Positions 34,390 through 44,641 are shown, numbered from the stretch's first letter. The stretch: 64,000 nucleotides of DNA from Mucilaginibacter sp. SMC90 (GCF_022811725.1 NZ_CP094527.1:5704001-5768000), one strand, 5' to 3'. Notes: generated by a model not told the origin, from the sequence alone. Program-made: numbers and translations.

Positions 34390-37300
34390 TTAAAAAGTGA
34401 GGTTTACGCCGAAATTATAGTTCTTGGTAATGGGGTAAGTATTCCCATAGCTGGCATTGGTATGCTCCGGGTCTACAAGGTCGTTCAGGCCCGACCAGGT
34501 AACCAGGTTAAACCCATTAACATATATGCGTAATGACTTAACGAAGCCGCTTTTACCGATGAGCGAGGCAGGAAAAGTATAACCAAATTCAACGCTTTTT
34601 AAACGCAGGTAAGTGGCATCTTTTAACCAAAAATCTGAAGGCATAAAATTCCATCCGTCTGGCCTGTCGGTACCGCCCTTCGTCCTGGTTGAAGGGTATT
34701 TACCCGGAACCCATGGACTGTTGGCATCAAACAGGTTTTCGTGGTGCCAGCGGTCCATAAATACATCCAGCCCGTTGCGCCCAAACGCCAGGGGTCCGTC
34801 AAGGGCAATAGTTCCGAGGTATGATACCGTAAATTGCGATCCGCCCTGAAACAGCGCATTGATATCAAAACCTTTCCATTGCGCCGCCAGGCTAAACCCA
34901 TAGGTCATCTCGGGAGTGCCGCTGTTTTTACCAACAACCTGCACATCATTGTCGTCGATGATTCCGTCATGGTTCAGGTCCTGGTATTTCAGATCACCGG
35001 GTAAAACATTCCGGTTTCCGTTACCGTCTTCAACGGGGGAGCTTTGTATTTCGGCGACAGACTGAAACTGCCCGATCACCTTGTATCCAAAATAGTTATC
35101 GTTCCAGCGGTTGCTGCCGTTACTGCGCCAGTTGCTGTATGAATTTGTGGCACCTGCTTGTTCAATATACAGGTTTTTTGTGCGTGTAAATGCAACGTTG
35201 CCGGATACATTGTAGTTAAAATCGCCTATATGGTTACGATAAGCAAGCGATATTTCAAACCCTTTGGTAAGGTCGCTGTTCAGGTTTTCCTGTGGTAGTC
35301 CTGCTCCTACTGTACCGGGTAAACTCAAATTACGGGTGGCTAACAAACCCTCTCTCCTTTTGCTAAAGACGTCGGCCTCAAGGTGAAGCTTATTTGAAAA
35401 TAAATCCGCATCGATACCTATATTGGCCAGCTTGCTGGTAAACCAGGTAAGGTTTGGGTTGGATAACCCGCGAAAACCTAAACCGTTTACCAAAGTACCG
35501 TTTAATACATAATTGGACCCTGGGTAATTATAACCTGATAGATACTGGTAAGTAGAGGAAGCATCATCACCAAGTTTACCGTATGACGCTCTCAATTTCA
35601 GGTTATTAAGAAAGGATATTTTATCTTTAAAAAACCCCTCTTCCGAAATCCGCCAACCGGCAGAAACAGCAGGAAAAAAGCCCCAGCGATGGCCTTCCGC
35701 AAATTTTGAGGATCCATCTTCACGAAAGCTTCCTTCTAACAGGTATTTTCCTTTAAAGTCATAGTTGACCCTGCCAACAATGCCCTGATTAACATTTGGA
35801 TCAACATTGGTGGAAGTGACTGCCTGGTTTGCGGTATTACCGGCATAAAGCTGATCAACGGCATCGAGGGAAAACTGTCTTGAACCGTTAAATGCAAGCC
35901 CGGATTGCTTTCTTTCTTCTACAAGCAGGAGCGCTTTAATATTATGGTCCGATCTTATGGTTTTAGCATACTCCAAAGAGGCCTGTGCTGTGGTCGATGT
36001 TGCTTCAGTATAGTATTGGGCCAGCGTAGTAGGCGCGTTACGTGTTCCGGTTACATTGTAGGTGTCGGTTGCGGTATCATAGTCGTAAACATTAACGGCC
36101 TTTTTCCATACTTTATTAAAACTGCTGAGATTGTCATATGCATATAATATCCTGGCCTTCAAACCATCAACAGCGCGTATCTTATAATTTAGTGCAAAAC
36201 TGCCGTTAAAGGTTTTATTGGTATTATCATTATATCCTGAGTACGATGAAGTTGTGATAGATATCGGGTGAGTAGCGTCCGGCATATTGCTCAGGTATGC
36301 CGGATTGTTGTTTGCGTAAACGGAAATAGTGGGCGGTTCGGACCATAAAGCCTGAAATATGCTACCGGTACTTTCACCAGGAGCATTTTTCGTATCCTTT
36401 ATCCCGTTTAACAAAACCTCAACCTGCAAATCCCTGGTAAGGTCGGCAGTGATATTAGAGCGAAAATTATACCTGTTGGCATTTAAATCACCTGATTTAT
36501 AAATCCCCGTTTCATCATAATACCCCAGTGATAAAAAGTATTTTATCTTATCTGACGAGCCGCTTGCACTGATGCTGTGCTGCTGTTCCGGAGCATATTT
36601 ACGTACTACAAGATTGTACCAGTCCGTACTTGGCAATGCCCCTGTGCGGTATTTTTCCAATACATCGGCCGAATATGGCGGCGTGTTTCCGGCGTTGATA
36701 TAAGCTTCATCCGTTAGGGTTGCAAACTGATAAGCATTTAAAATTTCGGGGGAATGGGCTATTTTAGATGCCCCAAATGTGGAAGAATAATTAAAAACGG
36801 TTTTTCCGTTACCCCGTTTGGTAGTGATGAGCACAACGCCGTTGCCGCCCTTCACACCGTAAACGGCAGCCGAAGCATCTTTCAGGACTGAAATACTTTC
36901 AATTTCGTTAGGATCCAGCCTGTTGAAGCTTGATCTCGGGACGCCGTCGATAACAACAAGCGGGGCTCCGAAACCCCGGATATCAAAATCACTGGCATAA
37001 TCGCCCGGCTCACTTGTTCTTTGAGTTACCCTTAACCCCGGAAGCTTACCGGCTAAAAGGTTTGCCACGTTACCATTTGTAGCCGTATTGATTTCCTTTG
37101 CGCTGACGGTTGAAATGGCACCTGTAACGGTCGCCTTTTTTTGACTGCCATAGCCAACAACCACTACTTCGTTTAAGCCGTTAGCTACAGGAACAAGCGA
37201 TACATTTATTGTTTTATTACCTGCCACATTTACTTCCTGGGTATTGAAACCTATAAATGAAAAAACCAACACACCCGTTGTATCTGGCAGGCTGATAGTG

Positions 37301-37818
37301 TAGCTGCCATTTACAGTTGTAACGGCACCTGTCCTGGTACCTTTCAGCAATATGCTCACGCCGGGCATTACCTGTCCTTTGTCATCGGTTACCACACCCT
37401 TAACAACAAATGCGGGCAGTTCAGCTGCGGGGCGCCGCAAGTCCTGCCCACTTTCACGTTCGGCGATGATCACCTTATTGTTTTTTTGCAGGTACTCGAG
37501 GTTGGTATTGTTTAATACCGCATTAAGAAGGAAGGCTACGGTTTTGCCTTGTTCATCAATACTGATATGCGTATACCGGCTAATAAAGCTTTCATTGTAA
37601 GTAAAGTGAATTTTACTTTTACTTTCGATAAGCGTTAAAACCTCTTTTAAGCTTTTGTCCTGCACCCGGATATCGATCGTGGTTTTTTCAAGCGTTTGCC
37701 CCATGGAATCGCTTGCCCATATCAATTGCGTGCTTAATGTGACGAGAAGAATAATATAAAACGTAAATTTCATAATGCGCAGAGTTAACCGCATAATGTT
37801 ATAGGTATATTTTTCCAT
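34390..37818 (-). CDS. SusC/RagA TonB-dependent transporter with STN domain
   Basis: 1142 residues. After the N-terminal membrane segment comes an STN (secretin/TonB short N-terminal) domain (about 45-110: TIDIRVQDKSLKEVLTLIE). Next are a carboxypeptidase-like domain (135-220), the plug (GAISTVSAKEIN, DIRGFGAPLVVIDGVP) and a 22-strand barrel ending NYNFGVNLTF. The STN domain signals substrate binding to a FecR anti-sigma factor, which is encoded just upstream, so the locus is likely induced by its own substrate. It imports oligosaccharides together with SusD. Confidence 0.96.
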   Translation of the reverse strand: MEKYTYNIMRLTLRIMKFTFYIILLVTLSTQLIWASDSMGQTLEKTTIDIRVQDKSLKEVLTLIESKSKIHFTYNESFISRYTHISIDEQGKTVAFLLNAVLNNTNLEYLQKNNKVIIAERESGQDLRRPAAELPAFVVKGVVTDDKGQVMPGVSILLKGTRTGAVTTVNGSYTISLPDTTGVLVFSFIGFNTQEVNVAGNKTINVSLVPVANGLNEVVVVGYGSQKKATVTGAISTVSAKEINTATNGNVANLLAGKLPGLRVTQRTSEPGDYASDFDIRGFGAPLVVIDGVPRSSFNRLDPNEIESISVLKDASAAVYGVKGGNGVVLITTKRGNGKTVFNYSSTFGASKIAHSPEILNAYQFATLTDEAYINAGNTPPYSADVLEKYRTGALPSTDWYNLVVRKYAPEQQHSISASGSSDKIKYFLSLGYYDETGIYKSGDLNANRYNFRSNITADLTRDLQVEVLLNGIKDTKNAPGESTGSIFQALWSEPPTISVYANNNPAYLSNMPDATHPISITTSSYSGYNDNTNKTFNGSFALNYKIRAVDGLKARILYAYDNLSSFNKVWKKAVNVYDYDTATDTYNVTGTRNAPTTLAQYYTEATSTTAQASLEYAKTIRSDHNIKALLLVEERKQSGLAFNGSRQFSLDAVDQLYAGNTANQAVTSTNVDPNVNQGIVGRVNYDFKGKYLLEGSFREDGSSKFAEGHRWGFFPAVSAGWRISEEGFFKDKISFLNNLKLRASYGKLGDDASSTYQYLSGYNYPGSNYVLNGTLVNGLGFRGLSNPNLTWFTSKLANIGIDADLFSNKLHLEADVFSKRREGLLATRNLSLPGTVGAGLPQENLNSDLTKGFEISLAYRNHIGDFNYNVSGNVAFTRTKNLYIEQAGATNSYSNWRSNGSNRWNDNYFGYKVIGQFQSVAEIQSSPVEDGNGNRNVLPGDLKYQDLNHDGIIDDNDVQVVGKNSGTPEMTYGFSLAAQWKGFDINALFQGGSQFTVSYLGTIALDGPLAFGRNGLDVFMDRWHHENLFDANSPWVPGKYPSTRTKGGTDRPDGWNFMPSDFWLKDATYLRLKSVEFGYTFPASLIGKSGFVKSLRIYVNGFNLVTWSGLNDLVDPEHTNASYGNTYPITKNYNFGVNLTF

Positions 37819-37916
37819 ACCTTTGAAAGGGATTAGATGAATAATTTTTGTTTACTGATCCGGCATGAAATTCAGCGTGTGATTGGCGTTACAGGGCTGA
37901 TTTTTCATAGCTTACG

Positions 37917-37951
37917 ACCGGTATGGATTACAATCACATACCGGTTTTTTT
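37917..37951 (+). terminator. Hairpin between FecR and SusC genes
   Basis: ACCGGTATG pairs with CATACCGGT around an 11-nt loop; the T-run follows on the plus strand only. No plus-strand gene ends here, so for the minus-strand FecR-SusC direction it is not a classical terminator. It may be an mRNA-stabilising structure. Confidence 0.5.
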
Positions 37952-38011
37952 ATGGGTTTTGTATAACTTATTTCATAGTTTTCGGTTGGGGTTGAGTTTA
38001 TAATCGGTTTA

Positions 38012-38992
38012 TTATTGGTTGGATTTTTCCTTGAGGATTACGTTTTTGCCGTTTATTGAATAGGTAAGGTTATTTGCCCTGCAAATAGCAAACAACAGGT
38101 CGTCAAGCTTGTCAGTACTATCAAATTCCGAGCTGAACCGGATATTTTTTATATCCCCGGTATCAAAAGTGATATGCACGTTAAAGGCATTTTCAAGCAC
38201 TATCGCTACATTGCCGAGGCTTTCATTATTGAATTTATATTTCCCCTGCACCCAAACCGTGTAATCGGCAGCATTTATATGTTTTTGTATCATATTCCCG
38301 GTCTGCTTGGCAATGGTGACCTGTTCATTTGGCAATAAAATAATTGGGCTTACATTTGCGCCTTTTAAATGCACAAGCCCGCTCACAGATACTTTCCCAC
38401 GGGTTACTGTTACCTGAACCTCTTTGGCTAATTTATAAGCACGAATATTAAATGCAGTTCCTAACACGTAGGTATGTGTGCCCACAGCTTCAACAACGAA
38501 AGTCTTTTTTTCATCGTGCCGGATATCAAAATAAGCTTCACCCTCCAGCAGGCTAACCTCGCGTGTGTTACCTCTAAATGTAACCGGGTACCTTAATTTG
38601 CTTGCTCCATTGAGTATCACGGTAGAGCCATCGCTCAGTGTTAATTTTACCCTTTGGCCGGGAGAAGCATAAGTTTCAGCATACTCTGCTTTAACCGTGC
38701 GCCCGGACTGATTGCGGACAGTAAATAAAAACCACGAACTAATCAACAGCAGGGAGGCGGCAACAGCTATCCATTTTATCAATGTGGGATGCGTTTTCTG
38801 CTGCTTGCTGAGCCGACTGTCTATTTCGTGTTTCAGCTGCTCACCAAAGTCGACATTGTCTTGTTCCTGCCAATCCCATTCCCCCGCCCTGGAAATCTGA
38901 TCAAACCAGGCTTCAAGTTTCGCTTTTTCCTCTGGAGTGCATTGTTGGTTATGATATCGGTCTAAAAGTTTTTTGGCTTCTTTTGTATTCAT
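38012..38992 (-). CDS. FecR-family anti-sigma factor
   Basis: 326 residues. The N-terminal cytoplasmic part has a helix rich in charged residues that holds the sigma factor. One membrane helix is at about 74-92 (WIAVAASLLLISSWFLF). The FecR domain (about 110-215: SPGQRVKLTLSDGSTVILNGASKLRYP) and a DUF4974 end follow. It receives the signal from the STN domain of the adjacent SusC. The cognate ECF sigma gene is not next to it; the only candidate in the window is at 28627. Confidence 0.95.
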   Translation of the reverse strand: MNTKEAKKLLDRYHNQQCTPEEKAKLEAWFDQISRAGEWDWQEQDNVDFGEQLKHEIDSRLSKQQKTHPTLIKWIAVAASLLLISSWFLFTVRNQSGRTVKAEYAETYASPGQRVKLTLSDGSTVILNGASKLRYPVTFRGNTREVSLLEGEAYFDIRHDEKKTFVVEAVGTHTYVLGTAFNIRAYKLAKEVQVTVTRGKVSVSGLVHLKGANVSPIILLPNEQVTIAKQTGNMIQKHINAADYTVWVQGKYKFNNESLGNVAIVLENAFNVHITFDTGDIKNIRFSSEFDSTDKLDDLLFAICRANNLTYSINGKNVILKEKSNQ

Positions 38993-39094
38993 AATTGCTC
39001 TTCATCATATAAGTCTCCTATACACAGGCTTGGTAGTAGAAGAAAAAATTTTTTATTACAGCAACCGGAATAATCAATCAGAAACTTACAATTA

Positions 39095-39286
39095 AACGGC
39101 GGCTATAAAACCGATTGCTGGAAACTTGTAACAGAAGGAGATGTTAAAGGCAATCATTGGTCGGAGACATATTGGATTAGCAAAAGTGATCATGAATTTT
39201 TGAAAGAAGAGGATGCTTATAAACAAACTTACCGCTATAAAATCAAGCTGATGGGTGGCGCGCAGGACTTGCTGAAAAGATTTTAA
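39095..39286 (+). pseudogene. 3' remnant of a protein gene
   Basis: 64 codons read cleanly to a TAA (NGGYKTDCWKLVTEGD; then HWSETYWISKSDHEFLKEED and IKLMGGAQDLLKRF) with a natural-looking protein composition. No start codon or upstream coding sequence is present; a stop lies 27 nt upstream in frame. Not recognised with confidence; it is the C-terminal end of a larger protein whose 5' part was deleted. Confidence 0.5.
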
Positions 39287-39451
39287 GTATAAAATTATTT
39301 GCGCTGATTCTCGTGCAACAGCTGCATCCAATAGAGCGTTCCATATATCACATGCAGATTAGCTTTTCTATTTCTTAATTTTTTAATCGAAATTGTTAAC
39401 TTTTAACTATCATATTTTTTGTCCATTTAATAAATTCAGGTCTTGTATTAG

Positions 39452-39464
39452 TTAGCTAAGCTAA
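39452..39464. promoter_or_regulatory. Palindrome before the AraC-type gene
   Basis: TTAGCT-A-AGCTAA, a perfect dyad, lies 24 bp before the AraC-type ATG and just upstream of a -7-like TAAGCTTG. It is a candidate operator for autoregulation. Confidence 0.45.
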
Positions 39465-39488
39465 AATTAAGCTTGCAAATAATTCATT

Positions 39489-40244
39489 ATGCAAATCATC
39501 AAGCCTTCATCTATTTTAAGTCCTTTTATAGCTGCATTTATGGTTGTCCAAAGTGATGGAGGGCTTATTAACCACGTGTTTCCCGACACATCGGTAATGA
39601 TGATCATTCGTTTTAGAGGAAATGTAGTTATAGAGCAAGAAGGTCAAAAAATCTTGCTTCCACCCTTATCTATAGGGGGATTGAGCCTTTCCTCAAGGCT
39701 CATTCATTACGGAGAGAATAGCGGAAATATCCTTGTACAATTCAAACCAGCCGGGGCGACTGCATTTTTTAAAACTCCGCTTAACGAGCTTTTCAACTCC
39801 CATGTTTCCCTGGATGCCTTTTTCAGCAATTCTGAAATTAAGAATCTGGATGAAAAATTATCTTTAGTATTTTCTACCGAAGAAAAAGTAAAAGTTATTG
39901 AAGGATTTCTCATCTCTAAATTGAGGGATCGTAATCAGGACGAACTTATTCTAAATTCCATTTTAAGGATAAATGCTGCCTGTGGATCTGTAAAAATGAT
40001 ACAATTAGCAACAGCCTTGAACATAAGCCAGGATGCCTTCGAAAAACGATTTCGGAAAGTTGTTGGCAGTACTCCAAAACAATATGCATCAATTGTAAGG
40101 ATGCGATCGTTGATTGACAGATGGCCTGCAAATGCCGCCCTGACAGAAGTTGCACTGGAGGCCGGTTTTTTTGACCAGTCACATTTTATAAAAGAGTTTA
40201 GAAAATTTACAGGGATGACGCCGTCTGCCTTTTTCAGGATTTAA
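39489..40244 (+). CDS. AraC-family transcriptional regulator
   Basis: 251 residues. The N-terminal half is a small cupin-like sensor part (DUF6597 type: SPFIAAFMVVQSDGG...IRFRGNVVIEQEG). The C-terminal AraC domain (about 150-250) has two helix-turn-helix motifs (MIQLATALNISQDAFEKRFRKVVGSTPKQY; LTEVALEAGFFDQSHFIKEFRKFTGMTPSAF). Two small exported-protein genes follow on the same strand and may be its targets. A palindrome lies before its start. Confidence 0.92.
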   Translation: MQIIKPSSILSPFIAAFMVVQSDGGLINHVFPDTSVMMIIRFRGNVVIEQEGQKILLPPLSIGGLSLSSRLIHYGENSGNILVQFKPAGATAFFKTPLNELFNSHVSLDAFFSNSEIKNLDEKLSLVFSTEEKVKVIEGFLISKLRDRNQDELILNSILRINAACGSVKMIQLATALNISQDAFEKRFRKVVGSTPKQYASIVRMRSLIDRWPANAALTEVALEAGFFDQSHFIKEFRKFTGMTPSAFFRI

Positions 40245-40371
40245 CTACCGCTGTATCAATTGAACCCTCCGTGCAGTGAAATTTTTAAGAAATTTTAAAA
40301 AAATCCAGTTTATCAATCAATGATTTTTTACTATTCCAACCATGGCTAACGTAGCATCTTTGTAAAAAAAC

Positions 40372-40812
40372 ATGAAATTAAGATTGATAATTACCATGAC
40401 CACTATGCTCTTAGCAAATTGCTTGTGCTACGCAAAAAGCGAAAACATAGTGGATTCGGTTAAAACAAAAACAAAACAAATGGAACAAGTATTAATTGAC
40501 AAAATCACCGTGCCCAAGAATGCGATCCTCAAACTAATAAATCGCTTGGATTACAATACTTCATTATTGGAGAAACAACCGGGTTTAATTAAAAACTCTC
40601 ATTATGAACAAATTGATGAACAAGGTAACCTGACCATCATTACTATTGCAGTTTGGAAGGACGTTGATGCATTGAATAGTGCAAAAACGACGATTCAGGA
40701 AGATTACCGGCGAAACAATATCAATTTACCGGAAAAACTAAAAGAATGGGGAGTAGTTATAGATAGAGGTTTATATCAACTCAAAAGAGATAGTTCTCAT
40801 ATATCGAACTAA
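40372..40812 (+). CDS. Exported antibiotic-monooxygenase-like (ABM fold) protein
   Basis: 146 residues with a signal peptide (LANCLCYAKS). The mature part (45-125) has the dimeric alpha/beta-barrel layout: VLIDKITVPKNA, then a helix, IKNSHYEQIDEQGNLTIITIAVWKD and a helix DALNSAKTTIQEDY. This matches ABM/NIPSNAP-like proteins, which are usually cytoplasmic. The activity is unknown. It lies 127 bp after the AraC-type gene and may be regulated by it. Confidence 0.75.
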   Translation: MKLRLIITMTTMLLANCLCYAKSENIVDSVKTKTKQMEQVLIDKITVPKNAILKLINRLDYNTSLLEKQPGLIKNSHYEQIDEQGNLTIITIAVWKDVDALNSAKTTIQEDYRRNNINLPEKLKEWGVVIDRGLYQLKRDSSHISN

Positions 40813-40939
40813 TATAGCTATCCCCTTTTTAACACAAGAGTTATTCAGCCGGACAAAATCATGACATCATTATTAGAACAAACGTTTTCGATTACAACCA
40901 AAACAAATAAATATATTAAGATATTTATTATGCTAACTT

Positions 40940-41380
40940 ATGAAATACTTTATCTTCTTTCTATTTGCAATAATAGTTTTGGATAGTTGCTCAAAACACA
41001 ACGACCCGCAGATTCAGCTCGATCCTAAAAAGGCAACTATGAGTGACCTCGCAGGGCAATGGCACGTACAACTTGATACGATGTATAAACTAACTGGTGG
41101 AGCTGCAACAGTTACACAAATAGACCATGCCCCCCTACCTGCGGACAGAATCGACTTCCTGCAATTTAATACAGATGGTACGTGTTCGTCGGGCCATACT
41201 ACAGCTACCGAATTTTTTACTTACACAGTAGCCAACGGAATAATCACAGATCAACAGAAAGCCAGCGACGGTTCGCCAAGTAATAAAAGCTATGCTACGA
41301 TCTTAGCCATTACAAGAAACTCATTATTGCTCAGACAGAATAATACAACTGCATATACCGATGTATATCTTACTAAATAA
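40940..41380 (+). CDS. Hypothetical lipoprotein
   Basis: 146 residues. The N-terminus FIFFLFAIIVLDSCSKH is a lipoprotein signal with Cys17. The body reads like a lipocalin-type domain (LAGQWHVQLDTMYKL ... IDFLQFNTDGTCSSGH ... NSLLLRQNN), as in many Bacteroidota lipocalin-like lipoproteins. Not recognised more closely. It is the third gene after the AraC regulator, same strand. Confidence 0.75.
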   Translation: MKYFIFFLFAIIVLDSCSKHNDPQIQLDPKKATMSDLAGQWHVQLDTMYKLTGGAATVTQIDHAPLPADRIDFLQFNTDGTCSSGHTTATEFFTYTVANGIITDQQKASDGSPSNKSYATILAITRNSLLLRQNNTTAYTDVYLTK

Positions 41381-41525
41381 GCGATCAAGTAATTCTTAGT
41401 TATTGGGTGCCTATTGATTATGAAGTTTCATAAAAGAAACATCTGATTTGAGCTTGAATATTTAAGTATTATTGATGTATTTCAAAAATCAGACACCTCA
41501 AGATGGCTGTTAATTAAACTCTTGC

Positions 41526-42329
41526 TTATTTTTTGGGGACAACAGCTGATTTACGTTGGACGGTGCATGCGGAAAAAATGCCGTATGCAAAGTCCCCCGT
41601 AATATTTGAAGGTGGATTGGTTGGTGTAGTATTATAAGGCCCGTCTGTATTAAACTGCGAAAGCGTATAAAAATAATTATAGGTGTTTTTGTCAATACAA
41701 CGAAATTCAACTGAAACTGAGTCTCCGGCTTTTATCTCCGCATCCGGATTGAAAAGAAGTTGCTCATTCCGCAGACCATTGAAAGTGTTATCGTTCAACA
41801 CAAAGTAGGTATCATCCAGTTTTCCGTTCACAGTTTGGATGAACCGATAGGAATTAGTAAACGGAGCAGGATCGTTAAAAACAGGTAACGTGGAATATTC
41901 CGGCCCTCCCGAATTTCCCTTACTGGTAAAGAGGTCGAATTGTAGGGTATCGAGGTGAACGACTTGCGGCATGGTTGAAGAGGCGTTAAAATGTTTACCT
42001 TCTGCGACGACCTTTAAAAAATAGGTCCTTCCGGGAATCCCTGATAATTTGGATGTTTTATAAATACCAGGCCCGGTTTCCTTTAGTGTATCGATCATGC
42101 CGGTATTATCTGAAATGATCACTAATGCTCCGCTTACCGGTGGCAGGTTGTTGGACTGATTGAAATTGACACTTTTATGAATTTGAACCTGGTATGGTCC
42201 TGGCGCGCTCGTAACTTCTCCTTCAATCACCATTTGTTGGGCGGTTGTTTTTAATTTCAGGTTTACTTCTTTTGTGCAGGAGGTCATAAACAGGCCCAGG
42301 CCTATTAAATATTTCGATATCTTTTGCAT
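41526..42329 (-). CDS. DUF4249-family lipoprotein
   Basis: 267 residues with lipobox LFMTSC (Cys18). VIEGEVTSAPGPYQVQIHKS and GALVIISDNTG are the Ig-like strands that mark DUF4249. It follows the TonB receptor with an 11-nt gap. DUF4249 proteins accompany a subset of TonB receptors as outer-membrane partners. Function unknown; uptake of peptides or metals has been considered for such pairs. Confidence 0.9.
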   Translation of the reverse strand: MQKISKYLIGLGLFMTSCTKEVNLKLKTTAQQMVIEGEVTSAPGPYQVQIHKSVNFNQSNNLPPVSGALVIISDNTGMIDTLKETGPGIYKTSKLSGIPGRTYFLKVVAEGKHFNASSTMPQVVHLDTLQFDLFTSKGNSGGPEYSTLPVFNDPAPFTNSYRFIQTVNGKLDDTYFVLNDNTFNGLRNEQLLFNPDAEIKAGDSVSVEFRCIDKNTYNYFYTLSQFNTDGPYNTTPTNPPSNITGDFAYGIFSACTVQRKSAVVPKK

Positions 42330-42340
42330 ACTACTGGGTT

Positions 42341-44641
42341 TTAGAATTTGAAATTATAAGTGACGGATGGTATCCAACGAAATAATGTCGTCTGTTTGAT
42401 CACCGTTTTCGTCGGGTCTGATTTGCTGTCCTCGAAGGACAACGTATAGGGGTTTTCTCTTCCATAGGCATTGTATAAGCTGAAATTCCAGGAAACTTCA
42501 TGCCCGTTTTTCTTTTTCCGGGTATAGGTTGCACCCAGATCCAACCGGTGGTAGGCCGGTAAGCGGTCCCCATTGCGGTAAGTATATACGAATACACTTT
42601 GGCCACCGACCTGGTATTTCCCTCGGGGGAGGGTAACTGCATTTCCAGTACCGTAGATCCACAAGCCCGAAAGCGACCATTTAGATGACAATTCATAAAC
42701 CCCGACAACGGAAATATCATGTGTACGGTCCTGCCTGGCATTATACCAACGGTTATTGTTGATGCCATTTATTTGCCGCTCTGTTTTCGCCAGGGTATAT
42801 CCAATCCATCCGGTCAGTTTTCCCTGGGTCTTTTTTATAAGAAACTCTGCTCCATATGCACGTCCGCTACCAAAAAGAAGTTCACTTTCCACATCTCTGG
42901 AGGTGCTGATGTCCGCACCGTCTTTGTAATCGATCTGATTTTGCAGGCTTTTATAATAAACCTCGACACTCATTTGATATTTACTATTATTGAAATTCCT
43001 GGCATATCCCAAACTAAACTGATCGCTGATCTCCGGTTTGATCGTATAACTGTCACCGAACCACTGGTCAGTTGGTGAGGCACTCGTACTGTTGCTGAGT
43101 AAATGCAGGTGCTGCGTATTCCGTGCGTAGCCGGCCTTTACGCTGCTGGATTCGTCAATGTTATAATTGGCCTGTAACCTGGGCTCAGGATTCAGGTATG
43201 TTTTCCCAAGTCTGCCGGGTGCTAACACTACACTGTCTTTCTGGATTCCCTTTTCAAATATCCGGTAAGTGTCCCCTCCTAAAAGTGAGTACGCTGATAA
43301 GCGTAGGCCATAATCCAAAGACAGCTTTTCGGTAGCTTTCCAGGTATTATTTATAAAAACGGCGCTTTCATAAGAATTACGGCCTTTTTTGGCCACCTCC
43401 GCGCTATCCCGGCCGGTCAGCCTGGTAGGAACAAGATTATGCCGGATGACATTGAATCCAAACTTGACTGTATTTCGGTCATTCGGATACCAGGTTAATT
43501 CCTCTTTTACATTAAGATCCTGAATTTTTGAATTCAGTCGTGAGGTACTGTTGCTGGACCCGAAATTCATTTTGTAGTTATAGTCGCTGAAAATAAAAGA
43601 GGCGTTTGAGAATAACCTGGGGCTGACCTCATAAGCCCAGCGAAACGTAGCAGTCTTGTTACCCCAATTTACCGCAAAGGATTTCCCAATGCCTAAAACA
43701 TCCTGTCCTGTATAGCCTGAGAAAAACAATCTGCTCTTATCGCTGATCCTATAGTTGGCCTTCGCGTTAAGATCATAGAAATAGAGCGTATTCTCTTTAT
43801 TGTCCGGCGATAGTTTCAGGAACAGGTCAATGTAAGTTCTTCTGCCGGAAACAATAAACGATCCGCGATCTTTAGAAATCGGCCCTTCAAAGCTTGCACG
43901 GCTGCTGATAAGACCTATCCCCGCACTTCCGTTATAATTTTGATTGCTGCCGTCTTTCATTTTGACATCAAGCACCGAAGAGAGGCGGCCGCCGTATTGT
44001 GCAGGGCTGTTACCCTTCAGAATGGTGACATCTTTCAAGGCATCACTGTTAAAAGTGCTGAAAAAACCTAACAGATGCGATGCGTTATATACGGGTGCCT
44101 CGTCCAGCAATATCAGGTTTTGATCGGCACCGCCGCCCCGGACAAAGAAGCCTGAACTTCCTTCTCCTGCCGACTTTATCCCGGGAAGTAACTGTGCTGT
44201 CTTGAGAATGTCTTTCTCTCCGAAGATTACAGGGATTTTTGCAACACGGGAGACACTTAATTTCTCCATACCAATGCGCGCTTCGTGTACATTATCATCC
44301 TTTTTTTTAGCAGAAATAACCACTTCGTTAAGTCCCTGTGCATTCTCAATGAGCGATTGGTTAAGTTTAAGGTTGTTCCTGAGGTCGATTTCTACGGTGT
44401 CCGCCTTAAATCCAACCATTCTGAATAATAAATGATACTTTCCGGCCGGCAATGTGATAGAATAAAACCCATAGGCATTCGTAGCGCTGCCGCCGCCTGA
44501 ACCAAGCACGTAGATTGTAGCCCCGATCAGGGTTTCTCCGTTCTTTTTATCGGTAAGCGTTCCGCTTACCGTGTACCGGGATTGTGCAATGGTACGCGTT
44601 GCGGCAAGTAATAGAAAAAAGGTTAATGCGATTCTGTACAT
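42341..44641 (-). CDS. TonB-dependent receptor of the DUF4249-associated type
   Basis: 766 residues: signal peptide, carboxypeptidase-like domain (about 22-105: YTVSGTLTDKKNGETLIGATIYV), plug (about 115-225: LKTAQLLPGIKSAGEGSSGFFVRGGGADQNLILLDEAPVYN) and a barrel ending FRWIPSVTYNFKF. It is shorter than SusC. The upstream LytS/LytTR pair on the same strand (about 140 nt gap) probably controls it. The substrate is unknown. Confidence 0.94.
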   Translation of the reverse strand: MYRIALTFFLLLAATRTIAQSRYTVSGTLTDKKNGETLIGATIYVLGSGGGSATNAYGFYSITLPAGKYHLLFRMVGFKADTVEIDLRNNLKLNQSLIENAQGLNEVVISAKKKDDNVHEARIGMEKLSVSRVAKIPVIFGEKDILKTAQLLPGIKSAGEGSSGFFVRGGGADQNLILLDEAPVYNASHLLGFFSTFNSDALKDVTILKGNSPAQYGGRLSSVLDVKMKDGSNQNYNGSAGIGLISSRASFEGPISKDRGSFIVSGRRTYIDLFLKLSPDNKENTLYFYDLNAKANYRISDKSRLFFSGYTGQDVLGIGKSFAVNWGNKTATFRWAYEVSPRLFSNASFIFSDYNYKMNFGSSNSTSRLNSKIQDLNVKEELTWYPNDRNTVKFGFNVIRHNLVPTRLTGRDSAEVAKKGRNSYESAVFINNTWKATEKLSLDYGLRLSAYSLLGGDTYRIFEKGIQKDSVVLAPGRLGKTYLNPEPRLQANYNIDESSSVKAGYARNTQHLHLLSNSTSASPTDQWFGDSYTIKPEISDQFSLGYARNFNNSKYQMSVEVYYKSLQNQIDYKDGADISTSRDVESELLFGSGRAYGAEFLIKKTQGKLTGWIGYTLAKTERQINGINNNRWYNARQDRTHDISVVGVYELSSKWSLSGLWIYGTGNAVTLPRGKYQVGGQSVFVYTYRNGDRLPAYHRLDLGATYTRKKKNGHEVSWNFSLYNAYGRENPYTLSFEDSKSDPTKTVIKQTTLFRWIPSVTYNFKF

